64,000 nt of DNA from Lichenicoccus sp964242335 (GTDB taxonomy: Bacteria > Pseudomonadota > Alphaproteobacteria > Acetobacterales > Acetobacteraceae). Positions within the stretch are counted from its first letter, which is position 1; the number at the start of each line of letters is the position of its first letter. The stretch is from contig CAXTAY010000007.1 of NCBI GenBank assembly GCA_964242335.1, positions 47,549 through 111,548 on the forward strand. The letters are read 5' to 3'. The notes beneath the pieces were generated by a model. It was not told where the DNA came from and did no database searches. It worked only from the letters and a program-made list of their open reading frames with translations. Below are positions 1 through 8,992 of the stretch, piece by piece. The translations under genes and the position numbers were made by a program.

Positions 1-679
1 TCTTGACGCGCGTGACGGGAATGCCGGTGAGGATCGAGACACGCTCGCCGCCGCCGATTGCCCGAACCTCGCGACCGAAGACGGTGAAGTTGATGATGGC
101 CCACGCCACGGCCGCGAGAGCCAGACCGATCATGACCGCGTGCGGAATGCCGTAGGTGATACCGGAGTAGGCATCGAGGAAGCCGTCGCTATCGATCGAA
201 ACCGGTGCACCGCGCGTGGAGTAGAGGACGATGCCACGGTAGACGACCATGGTTCCCATCGTCGCGATGAAGGATGGCACCTTGCCGACCGCAAGCAGCA
301 GACCGTTGAGGCATCCGCACATCGCGCCGACCGCGACGGCGGGGATGATCGCCAGGGCGCCGAATTTGTCGGCCGTCAGCGCCGCCACCAGCGCCGAGAC
401 CGCGACGATCGCACCCACCGAGATGTCGATCGACCCGGCCATGATGATGAAGGTCATGCCGAGAGCGGCGACAAGCAGCACCGTGCCCTGCTCGAGGACG
501 GTCGAGAGGTTCTCGAGCGAGAGGAAACGCGGCGACATGATCGTGAACACGGCGACCAGGATCACCAGGAAGATGAGGGGGAAGCCGCGACGCAGCAGTT
601 CGACCCGGGAAACCTTCAAACCGCCTTCACGAGAAAGGGTGGTGCCGCCGCGAGCGTTTGGAGTGATTGCTTTGTTCAT
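1..679 (-). CDS. CUT2-type sugar ABC transporter permease, partial (C-terminus outside window)
   Basis: Inner-membrane permease of a ribose/galactose-type importer. I translated the minus strand from the ATG at 679, and 226 codons are visible before the window ends. The protein has a cytoplasmic N-terminus of about 30 residues, then repeated hydrophobic segments, and the family hallmark of RbsC-like proteins (GMTFIIMAGSIDISVG at about residues 74-89). A later segment, GCLNGLLLAVGKVPSFIATMGT, is cut short here but is also typical of BPD_transp_2. The gene lies 9 bp downstream of the ATPase gene, so it is the last visible member of the operon. The substrate cannot be read from the sequence. The family call is very safe; the exact sugar is unknown. 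Confidence 0.93.
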   Translation of the reverse strand, partial: MNKAITPNARGGTTLSREGGLKVSRVELLRRGFPLIFLVILVAVFTIMSPRFLSLENLSTVLEQGTVLLVAALGMTFIIMAGSIDISVGAIVAVSALVAALTADKFGALAIIPAVAVGAMCGCLNGLLLAVGKVPSFIATMGTMVVYRGIVLYSTRGAPVSIDSDGFLDAYSGITYGIPHAVMIGLALAAVAWAIINFTVFGREVRAIGGGERVSILTGIPVTRVK

Positions 680-688
680 CGTCCTGTC

Positions 689-2176
689 TCACGTCATGTA
701 TTGCACGATGTCATGCTCTTCGACGTTCTCAAGCGAGTCGAACTCGCGCACCATCACGCCCTGCCGAAGAACCACGAGACGGTCCGACATGCCGATCAGT
801 TCGGGCATGTCCTCCGACGAGAGAAGAATGGCGAGGCCTTCAGACGCTTTCTGGCGCATCAGCCGGTAGATTTCCTCGCGAGCGCCCACGTCCACGCCGC
901 GCGTCGGGTTGTTCAGCAGGAGAAGCCCGGGAACGACCGCGAGGCACTTCCCCAGCACGACCTTCTGCATATTCCCGCCCGACAGCGAGCGGCAGGGTGC
1001 CGCTGCACTCGACGTGCGTATGCCGATCAGCTTGATCAGATCATTCGACGTCACGCGGGCGCGGGCCATGGAGAAAAACGGACCGACCGTCGGCGGCCGC
1101 GCCATGACCAGGTTGTCGAGCACGCTGAATGACGTGATCAGCCCCTCGTTGCCCCGGTCTCCCGGAAGATGGGCGATGCCGTGTTGCCAGGCAGCACGGG
1201 GATTGCTTGGCCGATAATCCTTGCCTTCTAGTTGCAGATGGCCGTGACGCAACGGCTCGTCGCCCACGATCCCGGCGAACAATGCCTCGGCTCCGGCACC
1301 TTTCAGCCCGGCCAGGCCAAGGATCTCGCCACGTCGAAGTTCAAGACTAAGTTCGTTCAGCTCCCGGCCGACCGCGACCTTCTCGACACGGAGGGTGGCG
1401 GGAGTGGCGGAAGCGGGCAGGGGCGAGCGTCGTGGATAGGTGCCATGCAGGACATCGCGTCCCACCATCAATCGGTGGATATCGCTCGCCTTGATGCTTG
1501 CCGCGTTATAGGAACCGACGAATTGCCCATCCTTCAGGATCGTCAGATCGTCGGCCGCGGCAAGGACCTCGCTGAGGTGATGGGAGACGAAGCCGATCGT
1601 CATACCCTGGGACTTCAACTCCTGCATGACGCTGAGCACGGCGTCAACTTCCCGGTGGTCGAGATAAGCCGTCGACTCGTCGAGCAGGAGGGTCTTGGGA
1701 TTTGACGAGATCGCGCGCGCGATCTCGATGCATTTCAATTCGCCAAGGTTGAGTCGTTCGATGTTGGCGGTAACGGAAATCTTGACGCCGATGCGGTCGA
1801 GCGCGGCCTGCGCCTGCGATCCCATCTGCTCTCGCTTGAGGATACCAAGCGGCCGCGCATGGAGGCGAAGATCGCCGATGAAGACGTTCTCCGCGATGCT
1901 CAACGAGCGGTTGATGGTGATTTCCTGATGGACCAGCGCCACACCTATTTTTGTCGCATCGAAGGCGGAGTTCGGCGCATAGGATGCGCCGTCCAACGTC
2001 ATCTCCCCACTGTCTGGACGCACGGCGCCGCCCAGCATGCGCAGGGTCGTGGACTTGCCTGCGCCGTTTTCCCCGACGATGGCATGAACCGTACCCGTGC
2101 GTAGCGTGACCGAGACATCACTGGCCGCACGGGTTGGGCCAAACCGCTTGTTCAGACCGAGCGCAACGAGCGTCAT
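689..2176 (-). CDS. CUT2-type sugar ABC transporter ATP-binding protein (two NBDs)
   Basis: Duplicated ABC ATPase of the RbsA/MglA type, 495 residues, which is the normal length. The first nucleotide-binding domain has Walker A GENGAGKST near residue 35 and a weakened signature (LNLGE), with Walker B ending in LLLDEST. The second domain has the degenerate P-loop GLAGLKGAGAEALF typical of this family and an intact LSGGN signature. The ATG at 2176 is preferred over the in-frame TTG at 2185. It sits between the binding protein and permease genes and energises import of the operon's substrate. Confidence 0.95.
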   Translation of the reverse strand: MTLVALGLNKRFGPTRAASDVSVTLRTGTVHAIVGENGAGKSTTLRMLGGAVRPDSGEMTLDGASYAPNSAFDATKIGVALVHQEITINRSLSIAENVFIGDLRLHARPLGILKREQMGSQAQAALDRIGVKISVTANIERLNLGELKCIEIARAISSNPKTLLLDESTAYLDHREVDAVLSVMQELKSQGMTIGFVSHHLSEVLAAADDLTILKDGQFVGSYNAASIKASDIHRLMVGRDVLHGTYPRRSPLPASATPATLRVEKVAVGRELNELSLELRRGEILGLAGLKGAGAEALFAGIVGDEPLRHGHLQLEGKDYRPSNPRAAWQHGIAHLPGDRGNEGLITSFSVLDNLVMARPPTVGPFFSMARARVTSNDLIKLIGIRTSSAAAPCRSLSGGNMQKVVLGKCLAVVPGLLLLNNPTRGVDVGAREEIYRLMRQKASEGLAILLSSEDMPELIGMSDRLVVLRQGVMVREFDSLENVEEHDIVQYMT

Positions 2177-2257
2177 GGTGCCCAACCGTGCATGAGATGA
2201 CTGGACCGACAGGTGGCGTCACACGCCACCGCCGAGATGAGAGGGTTTGTCGCTCCG

Positions 2258-3328
2258 TCACTGGGAGTAGTGCACCTCGAAGGCAGGGGACAGCGGCGCG
2301 TCCTTGTTGTAGACCTTCGAGTGCGCCTTGAAGTCATAGTTCGGCTGCCCGCCCGGGAAGTCCCTCAAAAAGCGAGGAACATCGGCTTTCGTCATCGGCA
2401 GCAGCTTGAGCTTGATCGTCGCCTGGTCGGCGGGCAGCTTAAGACCGTGGAGGTAATTATACATGATCTCCAGCGCGATGCCGCCCTGTACCCAGTGGCC
2501 ACCAATATCGTAGAGCTGCTCGCCGGCCTTCACTTCCTCGACATTCTCGGGATTGAGATCCATCGAGGATACGATGACGTCCTTGCCCGGCACCTTGCCT
2601 TTGCTCTTTAACGCCGCGATCACGCCCATCGCCATCGGATCATTGCCTGACCAGACTCCGGTCATCTCGGGATGGCCCTGGTAGAGGGATTCGAACGCCG
2701 TCTGCGCCTGATCGCGGACGAAATTGCCATCAACCTCGCCTACGATCTTGACATCACCCTCTTCGTCGATCGCCTTCTGGAGACCTTTGCGACGGTCAAT
2801 CGCGACCGACGTGCCGGCGGTCCCATTGACCACACCGATCACCTTCTTGCCGTCGGGGCCGGCCTTCAGCGCGGATAGCAGCGCCTTGCCGAAGTGATAA
2901 CCGGAGTCGAGGTCGCTCGGTCCGACAAATGCAATATAGTTGGTGTGCTCTCCGGTCAGCGGGGAGAACGTGGGGTAGGTGTCAACGATGATGACAGGGA
3001 TGTTCGCGCGCTTGGCAAACCTGATGGTGGCGGGCGCGGTGGACCAGTAGCCGACCGAGATGATGCCGTCGACCTTGCGAGCGACGAGATCCTGGGCCGA
3101 CTGGATCATCTGATCCGGCTTGTTGTCGGCGTTCAGGACGATGAGGTGCACGCCGAGCTGGGCGGCGCCCGTCTGGAGGAACGTGACGTCCCTGTTCCAG
3201 AACTGCGAGTCCAGTGTCGGCACGACCACGCCGATCGTCGGCTCATCGGCCGCCTTGGCCACCGAGGAAATGCTGCATATCGCGACCGCAGCGAATAGCC
3301 CTCTACTGATTTTGCTTACGACGGTCAT
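2258..3328 (-). CDS. Periplasmic sugar-binding protein of the CUT2 importer
   Basis: Substrate-binding protein of the Peripla_BP_4 (ribose/xylose-type) family, about 356 residues. It starts with a Sec signal peptide (hydrophobic stretch LFAAVAICSISSVAKA, cleavage after AKA) and continues with the typical PTLDSQFWNRDV and later DGIISVGYWS segments. The ATG at 3328 is chosen because a purine-rich AAAGGGA site precedes it; the upstream in-frame extension has no signal-like sequence. It is transcribed with the ATPase (81 bp gap) and permease. Binding proteins of this family bind pentoses, hexoses, polyols or sugar acids, and its neighbours suggest a compound degraded through C2/C3 acids. Confidence 0.93.
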   Translation of the reverse strand: MTVVSKISRGLFAAVAICSISSVAKAADEPTIGVVVPTLDSQFWNRDVTFLQTGAAQLGVHLIVLNADNKPDQMIQSAQDLVARKVDGIISVGYWSTAPATIRFAKRANIPVIIVDTYPTFSPLTGEHTNYIAFVGPSDLDSGYHFGKALLSALKAGPDGKKVIGVVNGTAGTSVAIDRRKGLQKAIDEEGDVKIVGEVDGNFVRDQAQTAFESLYQGHPEMTGVWSGNDPMAMGVIAALKSKGKVPGKDVIVSSMDLNPENVEEVKAGEQLYDIGGHWVQGGIALEIMYNYLHGLKLPADQATIKLKLLPMTKADVPRFLRDFPGGQPNYDFKAHSKVYNKDAPLSPAFEVHYSQ

Positions 3329-3447
3329 GTTTCCATCCCTTTCTATTTTGTTGCCGCTTGATTTCACCAGCGGCGGCGTTTCCGAATTCTGTCTGCATCG
3401 ACACTTGTCGACCGGGCTTCCTCAAGACTTCTACGCACGCTCCGGCG

Positions 3448-4794
3448 TCACGATCGGATGAGGATCGCCCTGAAGTCATTGACGTTCGTGTGGGTGGGAC
3501 CGGTAACGACCAAGTCTCCGGTCGCGGCGAAGAGACTATAGGTATCGTTACGAGATAGGAAGTCGTTCGACCTCAGCCCGAGCTGAGTCGCCTTGAGTGT
3601 CGTCTCTTCATCGAATAAACCTCCAGCATTGTTCTCCATACCGTCAATGCCGTCCGTATCGCAGGCGATAGCGGAAATTCGGCTCTCCAAACCGGTCACG
3701 GAGCTCAGCAGGGACAGAAGAAACTCCGTATTCCTGCCTCCACGACCTCCACCACGGATCGTGACCGTCGTTTCGCCTCCGGAAAGCAGAACGCACGGGG
3801 GACGGACGGGAAATCCGTAGACGGCAGTCGACCGAGCGATTCCACCAAGCACCTTTCCAACCTCTCGCGCTTCGCCTTCGAGAGCGTCGCTCAGGACGAT
3901 TGGCTGGATCCCCTGGCGACGTGCCTCGTTTGCGGCGGCCTGCAACGCCATCAGCGGCGTGGCAAGAATGTGCGCCACGGCTGGGACATCTGCCGACGTG
4001 GTCGCGATCTCGTTATTCTCGATAGCTGCCAAGATCGGTGGAGACACGGCCACCTCGTACTGACGCAGCAACTCGAGAGCGCGTCGCGGATTGACGGCAG
4101 AAGAGATGGTCGGGCCGGAGCCAACGACTCCCGGGCGGTCGCCTGGAACGTCGGAGATTAGATAAGTGACGGTCCTCGCGGGCGCTGCGAGCTTAGCGAG
4201 CTTGCCACCCTTTACGGCTGAGACACATCGGCGGATCTCGTTCATCGCCTCGATCGGCATCCCGGAGCGGAGAAGACTGTGGTTTAGGCGTTGCTTCTCC
4301 TCCAGTGACAGGCCCTGGATCGGGCTGACCAGAAGCGAAGAGGCGCCGCCGGACATCAGGAATACCACGAGATCGTCAGGACCTGCCGAGCGCGCAAGGT
4401 CCATGACCCTACGCGTCGCGGAGACGCCGGCGTCGTCCGGCACCGGATGACCCGCCTCGGCTACTTCCACGAACCGCGTCGGGAACGCGTGCTGATAGCG
4501 AGTGATGACAAGACCTTCACACTCGCCCCAGGCGGTCTCGAAGGCGGCGGCCATTCTGGCGGACGCCTTTCCGGCGCCGAGAACAAAAGTACGGCCTTTC
4601 GGACGATCAGGCAGCAGTCCCTCGAATTTGCCGTCCGGCAAGGCTGCTGAGACAGCCGCTTCCCACAACGTGAGGAGACTTCCTCGGACAGACACGTCGG
4701 CGACCCCCCTCGATGTTGCGGAGTTATTCACCAGCCACCCGCAGTCGACGACTGGCAGGCGAGGTTGCTCCGATCGATCCGGCCACGACGACAT
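3448..4794 (-). CDS. Glycerate 2-kinase / hydroxypyruvate-reductase-like protein (MOFRL family)
   Basis: Member of the GckA/TtuD family, which phosphorylates D-glycerate to 2-phosphoglycerate; older annotations call it hydroxypyruvate reductase. The N-terminal DUF4147 part shows LGAGKASARMAAAFE and the glycine-rich VFLMSGGASSLL, and the C-terminal MOFRL domain includes VLLSGGETTVTIRGGG and the acidic ACDTDGIDG. The 448-residue reading is slightly long: the first 33 residues are atypical, and a GTG at 4695 preceded by AGGGGG gives a family-like start. It lies between the hydroxyacid dehydrogenase (upstream) and the transporter. With the tartronate semialdehyde reductase it would complete glyoxylate/tartronate semialdehyde to glycerate to 2-phosphoglycerate. 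Confidence 0.9.
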   Translation of the reverse strand: MSSWPDRSEQPRLPVVDCGWLVNNSATSRGVADVSVRGSLLTLWEAAVSAALPDGKFEGLLPDRPKGRTFVLGAGKASARMAAAFETAWGECEGLVITRYQHAFPTRFVEVAEAGHPVPDDAGVSATRRVMDLARSAGPDDLVVFLMSGGASSLLVSPIQGLSLEEKQRLNHSLLRSGMPIEAMNEIRRCVSAVKGGKLAKLAAPARTVTYLISDVPGDRPGVVGSGPTISSAVNPRRALELLRQYEVAVSPPILAAIENNEIATTSADVPAVAHILATPLMALQAAANEARRQGIQPIVLSDALEGEAREVGKVLGGIARSTAVYGFPVRPPCVLLSGGETTVTIRGGGRGGRNTEFLLSLLSSVTGLESRISAIACDTDGIDGMENNAGGLFDEETTLKATQLGLRSNDFLSRNDTYSLFAATGDLVVTGPTHTNVNDFRAILIRS

Positions 4795-4902
4795 GTTGCC
4801 GACGAGATCGAGTGGAGCTCGGCCCTATCGCGCGAGCGGCGCGCGCTTCCTGCTGCACAAAATCCGTCCGTGACGCTAAGGCCGCAGCCTTTCCCTTGAA
4901 GG

Positions 4903-5904
4903 TCACGAGGCTGCACTCGGCGCGGAGCGATGCGCCAATGCCTCCGCATTGATGCAGAACTCAGGCTGTCTGCCCGACAGCACGGCGAGCACGTTGCGCG
5001 ACACGATCTCGCCCATCTGCAGCCTCGTCTGCTCGGTCGCGGAAGCGATGTGCGGCACGATCACCACGTTCTGCAGGTCCTTCAGACCGGGGGCGAGCTC
5101 GGGCTCGTCCTCAAAGACATCCAGCGCCGCGCCCCAGATGCGATGCTCGCGCAAGGCTTCGACAAGGGCCTTCTCGTCGACGACCGGTCCACGGCTGGCG
5201 TTAATCAGGATGGCGGTCGGCTTCATCCGCCCGAGTTCGTGTGCGCTGATGTAGTGGCGGGTCTCCGGCAGAAGCGGCACGTGCAGCGTCAGGAAGTCCG
5301 ACCGCGCGAGGAGCTCGTCCTTGCTGACGAACTGCGCACCGCTCTCTTCCTCGATGGCTCGACTTGGCACCACGTCGCTGTAGATGATCTCCATGTCGAA
5401 CCCACGCGCCTTGCGCGCCACGTTGCGTCCGATCCGACCGGCTCCGGCGATGCCGAGTGTCTTGCGATCGACGTCGGCGCCGATGAAGAACATCGGCTTC
5501 CACCCATCCCAACCTCCGTCGCGCAGGAAGCGCTCTGCCTCAGGGATGCGGCGAGCCATCGCAAGCATCAGGGCGATCGTGTGCGTCGCGGTCGCGTCGT
5601 CGAGCACACCGGGCGTGTTGGTCAGTGCCACGCCACGTTCGGTGGCGCTCGGAATATCGAAATTGTTGGTCCCGACGGCGTAGTTCGCCACGATCCGGCA
5701 AGTCGGTCCCGCTGCGTCGAGAAGAGAACCGTCGATACGATCGGTCAGTAACGACACGATGGCGGCACAGCCTTCGACGTTACGGCGGAGTTCCTCGGGC
5801 GACAGCGCCCGGTCCTCACCGTTGACGATGACGTCGTGCTCCGCCCCAAGGGCTTCGAGCGTCGGACGGGGTATCGCCCGCGTGACGTAGATCTTCTGTC
5901 TCAT
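4903..5904 (-). CDS. D-2-hydroxyacid dehydrogenase (glyoxylate/hydroxypyruvate reductase type)
   Basis: NAD(P)-dependent dehydrogenase of the 2-Hacid_dh family, 333 residues, full length. It shows the Rossmann motif GIAGAGRIG (about 160-168), the catalytic Arg in NASRGPVVDE, Glu in DVFEDEP and His in PHIASAT. The closest functional group is GhrB/GyaR (glyoxylate, hydroxypyruvate or 2-ketogluconate reductase), but the sequence does not separate these. Its ATG overlaps the stop of the upstream GlcG-like gene by 4 bp (ATGA), so the two are translationally coupled. It probably interconverts glyoxylate/glycolate or hydroxypyruvate/glycerate in this operon. Confidence 0.92.
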   Translation of the reverse strand: MRQKIYVTRAIPRPTLEALGAEHDVIVNGEDRALSPEELRRNVEGCAAIVSLLTDRIDGSLLDAAGPTCRIVANYAVGTNNFDIPSATERGVALTNTPGVLDDATATHTIALMLAMARRIPEAERFLRDGGWDGWKPMFFIGADVDRKTLGIAGAGRIGRNVARKARGFDMEIIYSDVVPSRAIEEESGAQFVSKDELLARSDFLTLHVPLLPETRHYISAHELGRMKPTAILINASRGPVVDEKALVEALREHRIWGAALDVFEDEPELAPGLKDLQNVVIVPHIASATEQTRLQMGEIVSRNVLAVLSGRQPEFCINAEALAHRSAPSAAS

Positions 5905-6341
5905 CGATCTTGCCTCATCTGGTGAACAGCAGCGGCGGCTTCGGCGAGTTTTTGGTCCTCGGCAGGAGCAAGGCCGCTGATGCCGATGCCGCCGATCACT
6001 GCATCACCCTGGCCGCGTATGACGGCCCCGCCGGGCAAACCTGTCAGCATCGGATCCGCGAAATAGCTCGCTGGCATGTCGTCGCGCGCCAAGCGCTCAT
6101 GGAAGGCCGTAGTCGAGACACAAAGTCTGGCCGCGCTATAGGCTTTGGCTTCGGACAGCTTCACGCTCCGGATCGGCGCCCCGTCCATGCGAGTGAATGC
6201 CAGCAATGCGCCGCGTTCATCGGTCACTGCGACGCAGACCGGACGTCCGAGCGTATGCGCCTGCGTCACTGCCTCTTCTAGAATGCGGTGGGCGGACACG
6301 CGGTCGAGCGTCACCGGTGTGCCGGACGGTATGATCGGCAT
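5901..6341 (-). CDS. GlcG/HbpS-family protein
   Basis: Small protein of about 146 residues of the Haem_degrading (GlcG/HbpS, DUF336) family: LTLDRVSAHRILEEAV-like start, then VCVAVTDERGALLAFTRMDGAP and the glycine-rich GLPGGAVIRGQGDAVIGGIGISG. Such proteins are often encoded beside glycolate, glycerol or diol catabolic genes; their biochemical role is poorly defined. The start is the ATG at 6341, which forms a TGATG stop-start junction with the ORF upstream (6341..6607); a GTG one codon earlier is also possible. It overlaps the dehydrogenase gene by 4 bp. Confidence 0.88.
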   Translation of the reverse strand: MPIIPSGTPVTLDRVSAHRILEEAVTQAHTLGRPVCVAVTDERGALLAFTRMDGAPIRSVKLSEAKAYSAARLCVSTTAFHERLARDDMPASYFADPMLTGLPGGAVIRGQGDAVIGGIGISGLAPAEDQKLAEAAAAVHQMRQDR

Positions 6342-6607
6342 CACTTCAGCGCCCTTTCAGCAGGATCGTCAGCAGGACCGGTAGAGGTTGTTCGCGGGCC
6401 GCGACCGGCGGGCGCTCCGGAAGCACCTGTCTCAACCATGAGCGGCCGGCATCGCTGCACACGCCTGCCCGCATAACCACTGGGAAGCAGCGTTAGCTCA
6501 CCAATCTTGAACAGGTGCAGGAAGAACGTGTTGATCACCATGCCCATGAATAGAGCTGTGACCAACAACCCATCGGGCGCACGATCGATCATTTGAACGA
6601 TAGGCAT
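6341..6607 (-). CDS. Small ORF with one hydrophobic segment, unrecognised
   Basis: An 88-codon ORF from ATG 6607 (MPIVQMIDRAPDGLL...) with one strongly hydrophobic stretch, LLVTALFMGMVINTFFLHLF, at about residues 14-33 and a basic, Arg/Pro-rich tail. I do not recognise it. It could be a real small membrane protein or the remnant of a carboxylate-transporter C-terminus. In favour of translation: its stop codon is fused to the start of the next gene (TGATG), and it sits 67 bp after the stop of the reductase gene inside a tightly packed operon. Against: the tail is low-complexity and could be noncoding. Confidence 0.45.
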   Translation of the reverse strand: MPIVQMIDRAPDGLLVTALFMGMVINTFFLHLFKIGELTLLPSGYAGRRVQRCRPLMVETGASGAPAGRGPRTTSTGPADDPAERALK

Positions 6608-6674
6608 CTCGTTCCTCCCTGCCGGCGCGAACTGGACTAGTCGTCCTGTTCTCACGTCGTGTCGTCCGGTTTCG

Positions 6675-7580
6675 TCACGCGGTCGTGGTGTTAGCCTCGG
6701 GTTGCCCGATTTCATGGTGAGCGAGCAGTTCGAGCGCGCGAACCATGGACGAGTGGTCTTCGCGGCCGCCGCCATGCGCCTCGCATGCGCTGAATAGTGA
6801 TCGGGCCAGAGCCGTCGCGGGGAGCGACACGCCGAGCGATCGAGCATTCTCGAGTGCGAGATTGAGATCCTTCTGGTGCAATTCGACGCGAAAGCCAGGC
6901 GCAAAATTGCGCTTGATCATTCGTTCGCCATGAACCTCGAGCACGCGGGAGCTGGCGAAGCCGCCAAGCAACGCTTCGCGGACGCGGGCCGGATCGGCAC
7001 CCGCACGCGATGCGAACACCAAGGCTTCAGAGACTGCCTCGATCGTGAGCGCGACGATGATCTGGTTCGCCACTTTGGTTGTTTGGCCGGCGCCATGCTC
7101 GCCAACTCGCGTGATATTCTGGCCCATCAACTCGAGAAGCGGCCTGGCCCGCTCATATAGATCAGCCGGACCCCCGACCATAATGGTCAGCGATCCCGCT
7201 TTCGCGCCGACTTCGCCACCGGATACCGGCGCGTCGAGGCAACCAATGCCGCGCTCGCCGAGGCGCGCCGCGAACTGCTTGCTCGCCAGTGGCGAGATGG
7301 AGCTCATGTCGATAACGATCGAGCCTGGCTTGGCTGCTTCAGAGACGCCCGCTTCGCCGAACAGCACGGCTTCGACGTCGCAGGTATCGGGCACCATCGT
7401 GATGATAATTTCGGCCTCGGTGGCCGCTTCGGCAGCGCTCGCGCACCGAATGACGTCCCCCTCGATCATGCCCGACGGCACGCCCGAGCGGCTGGCGAGA
7501 CCAACCCGATGACCCGCCTTGATCAAGTGTTCCGCCATCGGGCGCCCCATCACGCCCAAACCGATAAATCCGATGTTCAA
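6675..7580 (-). CDS. 2-hydroxy-3-oxopropionate (tartronate semialdehyde) reductase-like dehydrogenase
   Basis: NAD(P)-dependent beta-hydroxyacid dehydrogenase, 301 residues, the usual size. N-terminal dinucleotide motif GFIGLGVMGRPMAEHL, substrate-binding DAPVSGGEVGAKAGSL, catalytic Lys in TKVANQI (K about 170) and the KDLNLALENA segment all fit the GarR/GlxR/3-hydroxyisobutyrate dehydrogenase family. With a glycerate kinase nearby, tartronate semialdehyde to D-glycerate is the best guess. It starts at a TTG that overlaps the iclR-type gene's stop (TTGA), so both genes are read as one transcript. 3-hydroxyisobutyrate dehydrogenase remains an alternative. Confidence 0.9.
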   Translation of the reverse strand: MNIGFIGLGVMGRPMAEHLIKAGHRVGLASRSGVPSGMIEGDVIRCASAAEAATEAEIIITMVPDTCDVEAVLFGEAGVSEAAKPGSIVIDMSSISPLASKQFAARLGERGIGCLDAPVSGGEVGAKAGSLTIMVGGPADLYERARPLLELMGQNITRVGEHGAGQTTKVANQIIVALTIEAVSEALVFASRAGADPARVREALLGGFASSRVLEVHGERMIKRNFAPGFRVELHQKDLNLALENARSLGVSLPATALARSLFSACEAHGGGREDHSSMVRALELLAHHEIGQPEANTTTA

Positions 7581-8410
7581 CGACGCTCCCTCCTTCTCCC
7601 GGTCGCCCGCGATCGCGGCGGCGCCTTTGCTTGTGCGGCTGTGCTGTAGACGGCTTCCGAAATCGCGCTTGCCGCGACGATCACTTGCGCTGCAAGCGTC
7701 TCGAAACGTCTGTCCTCAACTTGCTCCAGCGTTCCGACCGCGCTGATCGCAGCGACCACGACACCGTCGCGATCGAAGATCGGTGCTGCGATGCAGCGGC
7801 AGTTCGGCGCCTGTTCCTCGTCATCGAGCGCCCAGCCCCGACGCCGAACGTCGGCGAGCTGAAGACGAAAATCCGCCGCGTTCGTGACCGTCTTCGGCAT
7901 CCGCTTCTCGAAGGCGAGGTTCGCTATCACAACGTCGAGCAGCTCAGGCGCCAACCACGCGATCAGGCTCTTGCCTAGAGCGCTGCAGTTGACAGGGAAT
8001 CGTTGGCCGACGTGAGATTTGACTACAATGTCCCGTGCACCTTCGACGCGTGCAAGATAGATAGCCTCGCCCTGCTCAAACACACCAAGATGACAGGTGA
8101 GTTGAACTCGCTGTGCAAACTCGCGAAGTAGCGGCATCGCGTCCCGCTGGAGATCATTGCTCTCGTTCGCAATCGCGGCAAGCTCCAACAACTTGAGACC
8201 CAAAGCATATCCGCCCAACGATCTCCGTTTGATCAGGCCAAGTTCGCACATCGTGGAGATAAGATGATGGGTCGAGCTCTTTGGCATGCCGAGCCGTTCC
8301 TGAATGGCGGTAAACCCGAGACCAGGTTCACGCGCAACCGCTTCCAGAAGCGCGACACCCTTCCCGAGAGCAGGAACCTTTAGACTGGAGACTTCCCCGA
8401 TTTTGTTCAT
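7577..8410 (-). CDS. IclR-family transcriptional regulator
   Basis: About 277 residues from ATG 8410; a TTG at 8470 would add 20 residues. The N-terminal winged helix includes ALGKGVALLEAVAREPGLGFTA and the recognition region MPKSSTHHLISTM; the C-terminal effector domain shows the family features NCSALGKSLIAWL and CIAAPIFDRDG. It is the first gene of the minus-strand catabolic operon and overlaps the reductase gene, so it probably controls its own operon in response to a pathway acid such as glyoxylate. A 15-bp inverted repeat lies upstream (8504-8518). Confidence 0.93.
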   Translation of the reverse strand: MNKIGEVSSLKVPALGKGVALLEAVAREPGLGFTAIQERLGMPKSSTHHLISTMCELGLIKRRSLGGYALGLKLLELAAIANESNDLQRDAMPLLREFAQRVQLTCHLGVFEQGEAIYLARVEGARDIVVKSHVGQRFPVNCSALGKSLIAWLAPELLDVVIANLAFEKRMPKTVTNAADFRLQLADVRRRGWALDDEEQAPNCRCIAAPIFDRDGVVVAAISAVGTLEQVEDRRFETLAAQVIVAASAISEAVYSTAAQAKAPPRSRATGRRRERR

Positions 8411-8503
8411 TACCTGGAACTTGAGTTCCTTTGTTGATCTGACCCTGCTCGTGTCTCGAACGGCTGTCAACGACTTCTACTCACTGACGGGATGTCCGCT
8501 GCT

Positions 8504-8518
8504 CAAGAAGATTTCTTG
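8504..8518. promoter_or_regulatory. Candidate IclR operator (6-3-6 inverted repeat)
   Basis: CAAGAA GAT TTCTTG is a perfect inverted repeat, about 94 bp upstream of the preferred iclR-type start and 34 bp upstream of the alternative TTG. IclR proteins bind short palindromes of about this size in their own promoters. The assignment rests on position and symmetry only. Confidence 0.4.
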
Positions 8519-8666
8519 TGCGATGCAGAACCAACGTGTGGACTGAAGAGTGCAATTCGACCTTGGTGTTGGTACAGCAAGCTGGCAGTAGCTTGGCTGC
8601 TTCGCCCGGAAGCCGTTCAAGCATGATGCCACCCGACGCCACCGTATTCCGACGGAGCGACATCAG

Positions 8667-8860
8667 ATCAAGGATTGGCCCGGGTATGAGGCCGGGCTAC
8701 GGCGGCGTAGTCGTCCGACGTCCTGGCTGGACGAGGCGGTGCTGGCGGGGCGGCAGGCACCGCGTCGGACCACACCCGGCAGACAGCCGCTCTACTCCAA
8801 CCTGGCAGTCGAGTTGGTGCTCATCCTGCGATCGGTGTTCCACCTTACCCTGCCGGCAGC
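8667..8860 (+). mobile_element. IS5-family transposase, N-terminal relic
   Basis: Reading from 8667 gives IKDWPGYEAGLRRR, then the APRRTTPGRQPLYSNLAVEL segment and VLILRSVFHLTL, which match the start of IS5-family (IS903-like) transposases. Similarity stops at about 8855 and no DDE catalytic region follows, so this is a truncated, inactive copy. The bases from 8411 to 8666 hold only the iclR promoter region. Confidence 0.7.
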
Positions 8861-8992
8861 TGACCGATGCGACGCTGGTAGCGTTCGCGGTGGTGGTGGG
8901 AACCGGGATCCCTTGCGGGTGTGGCTGGAGGCGGTTGCCAGATCCGCTGACTTAGTTGGAGTCGCGGCACTTCAACCTGACCGGAAAACTCC

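Noticed and set aside
140..1132. Long plus-strand open frames across the left operon
   Set aside because: They lie opposite the ABC permease and ATPase genes, are Arg/His/Asp-rich, and carry no family features; they mirror the high-GC third codon positions of the real genes.
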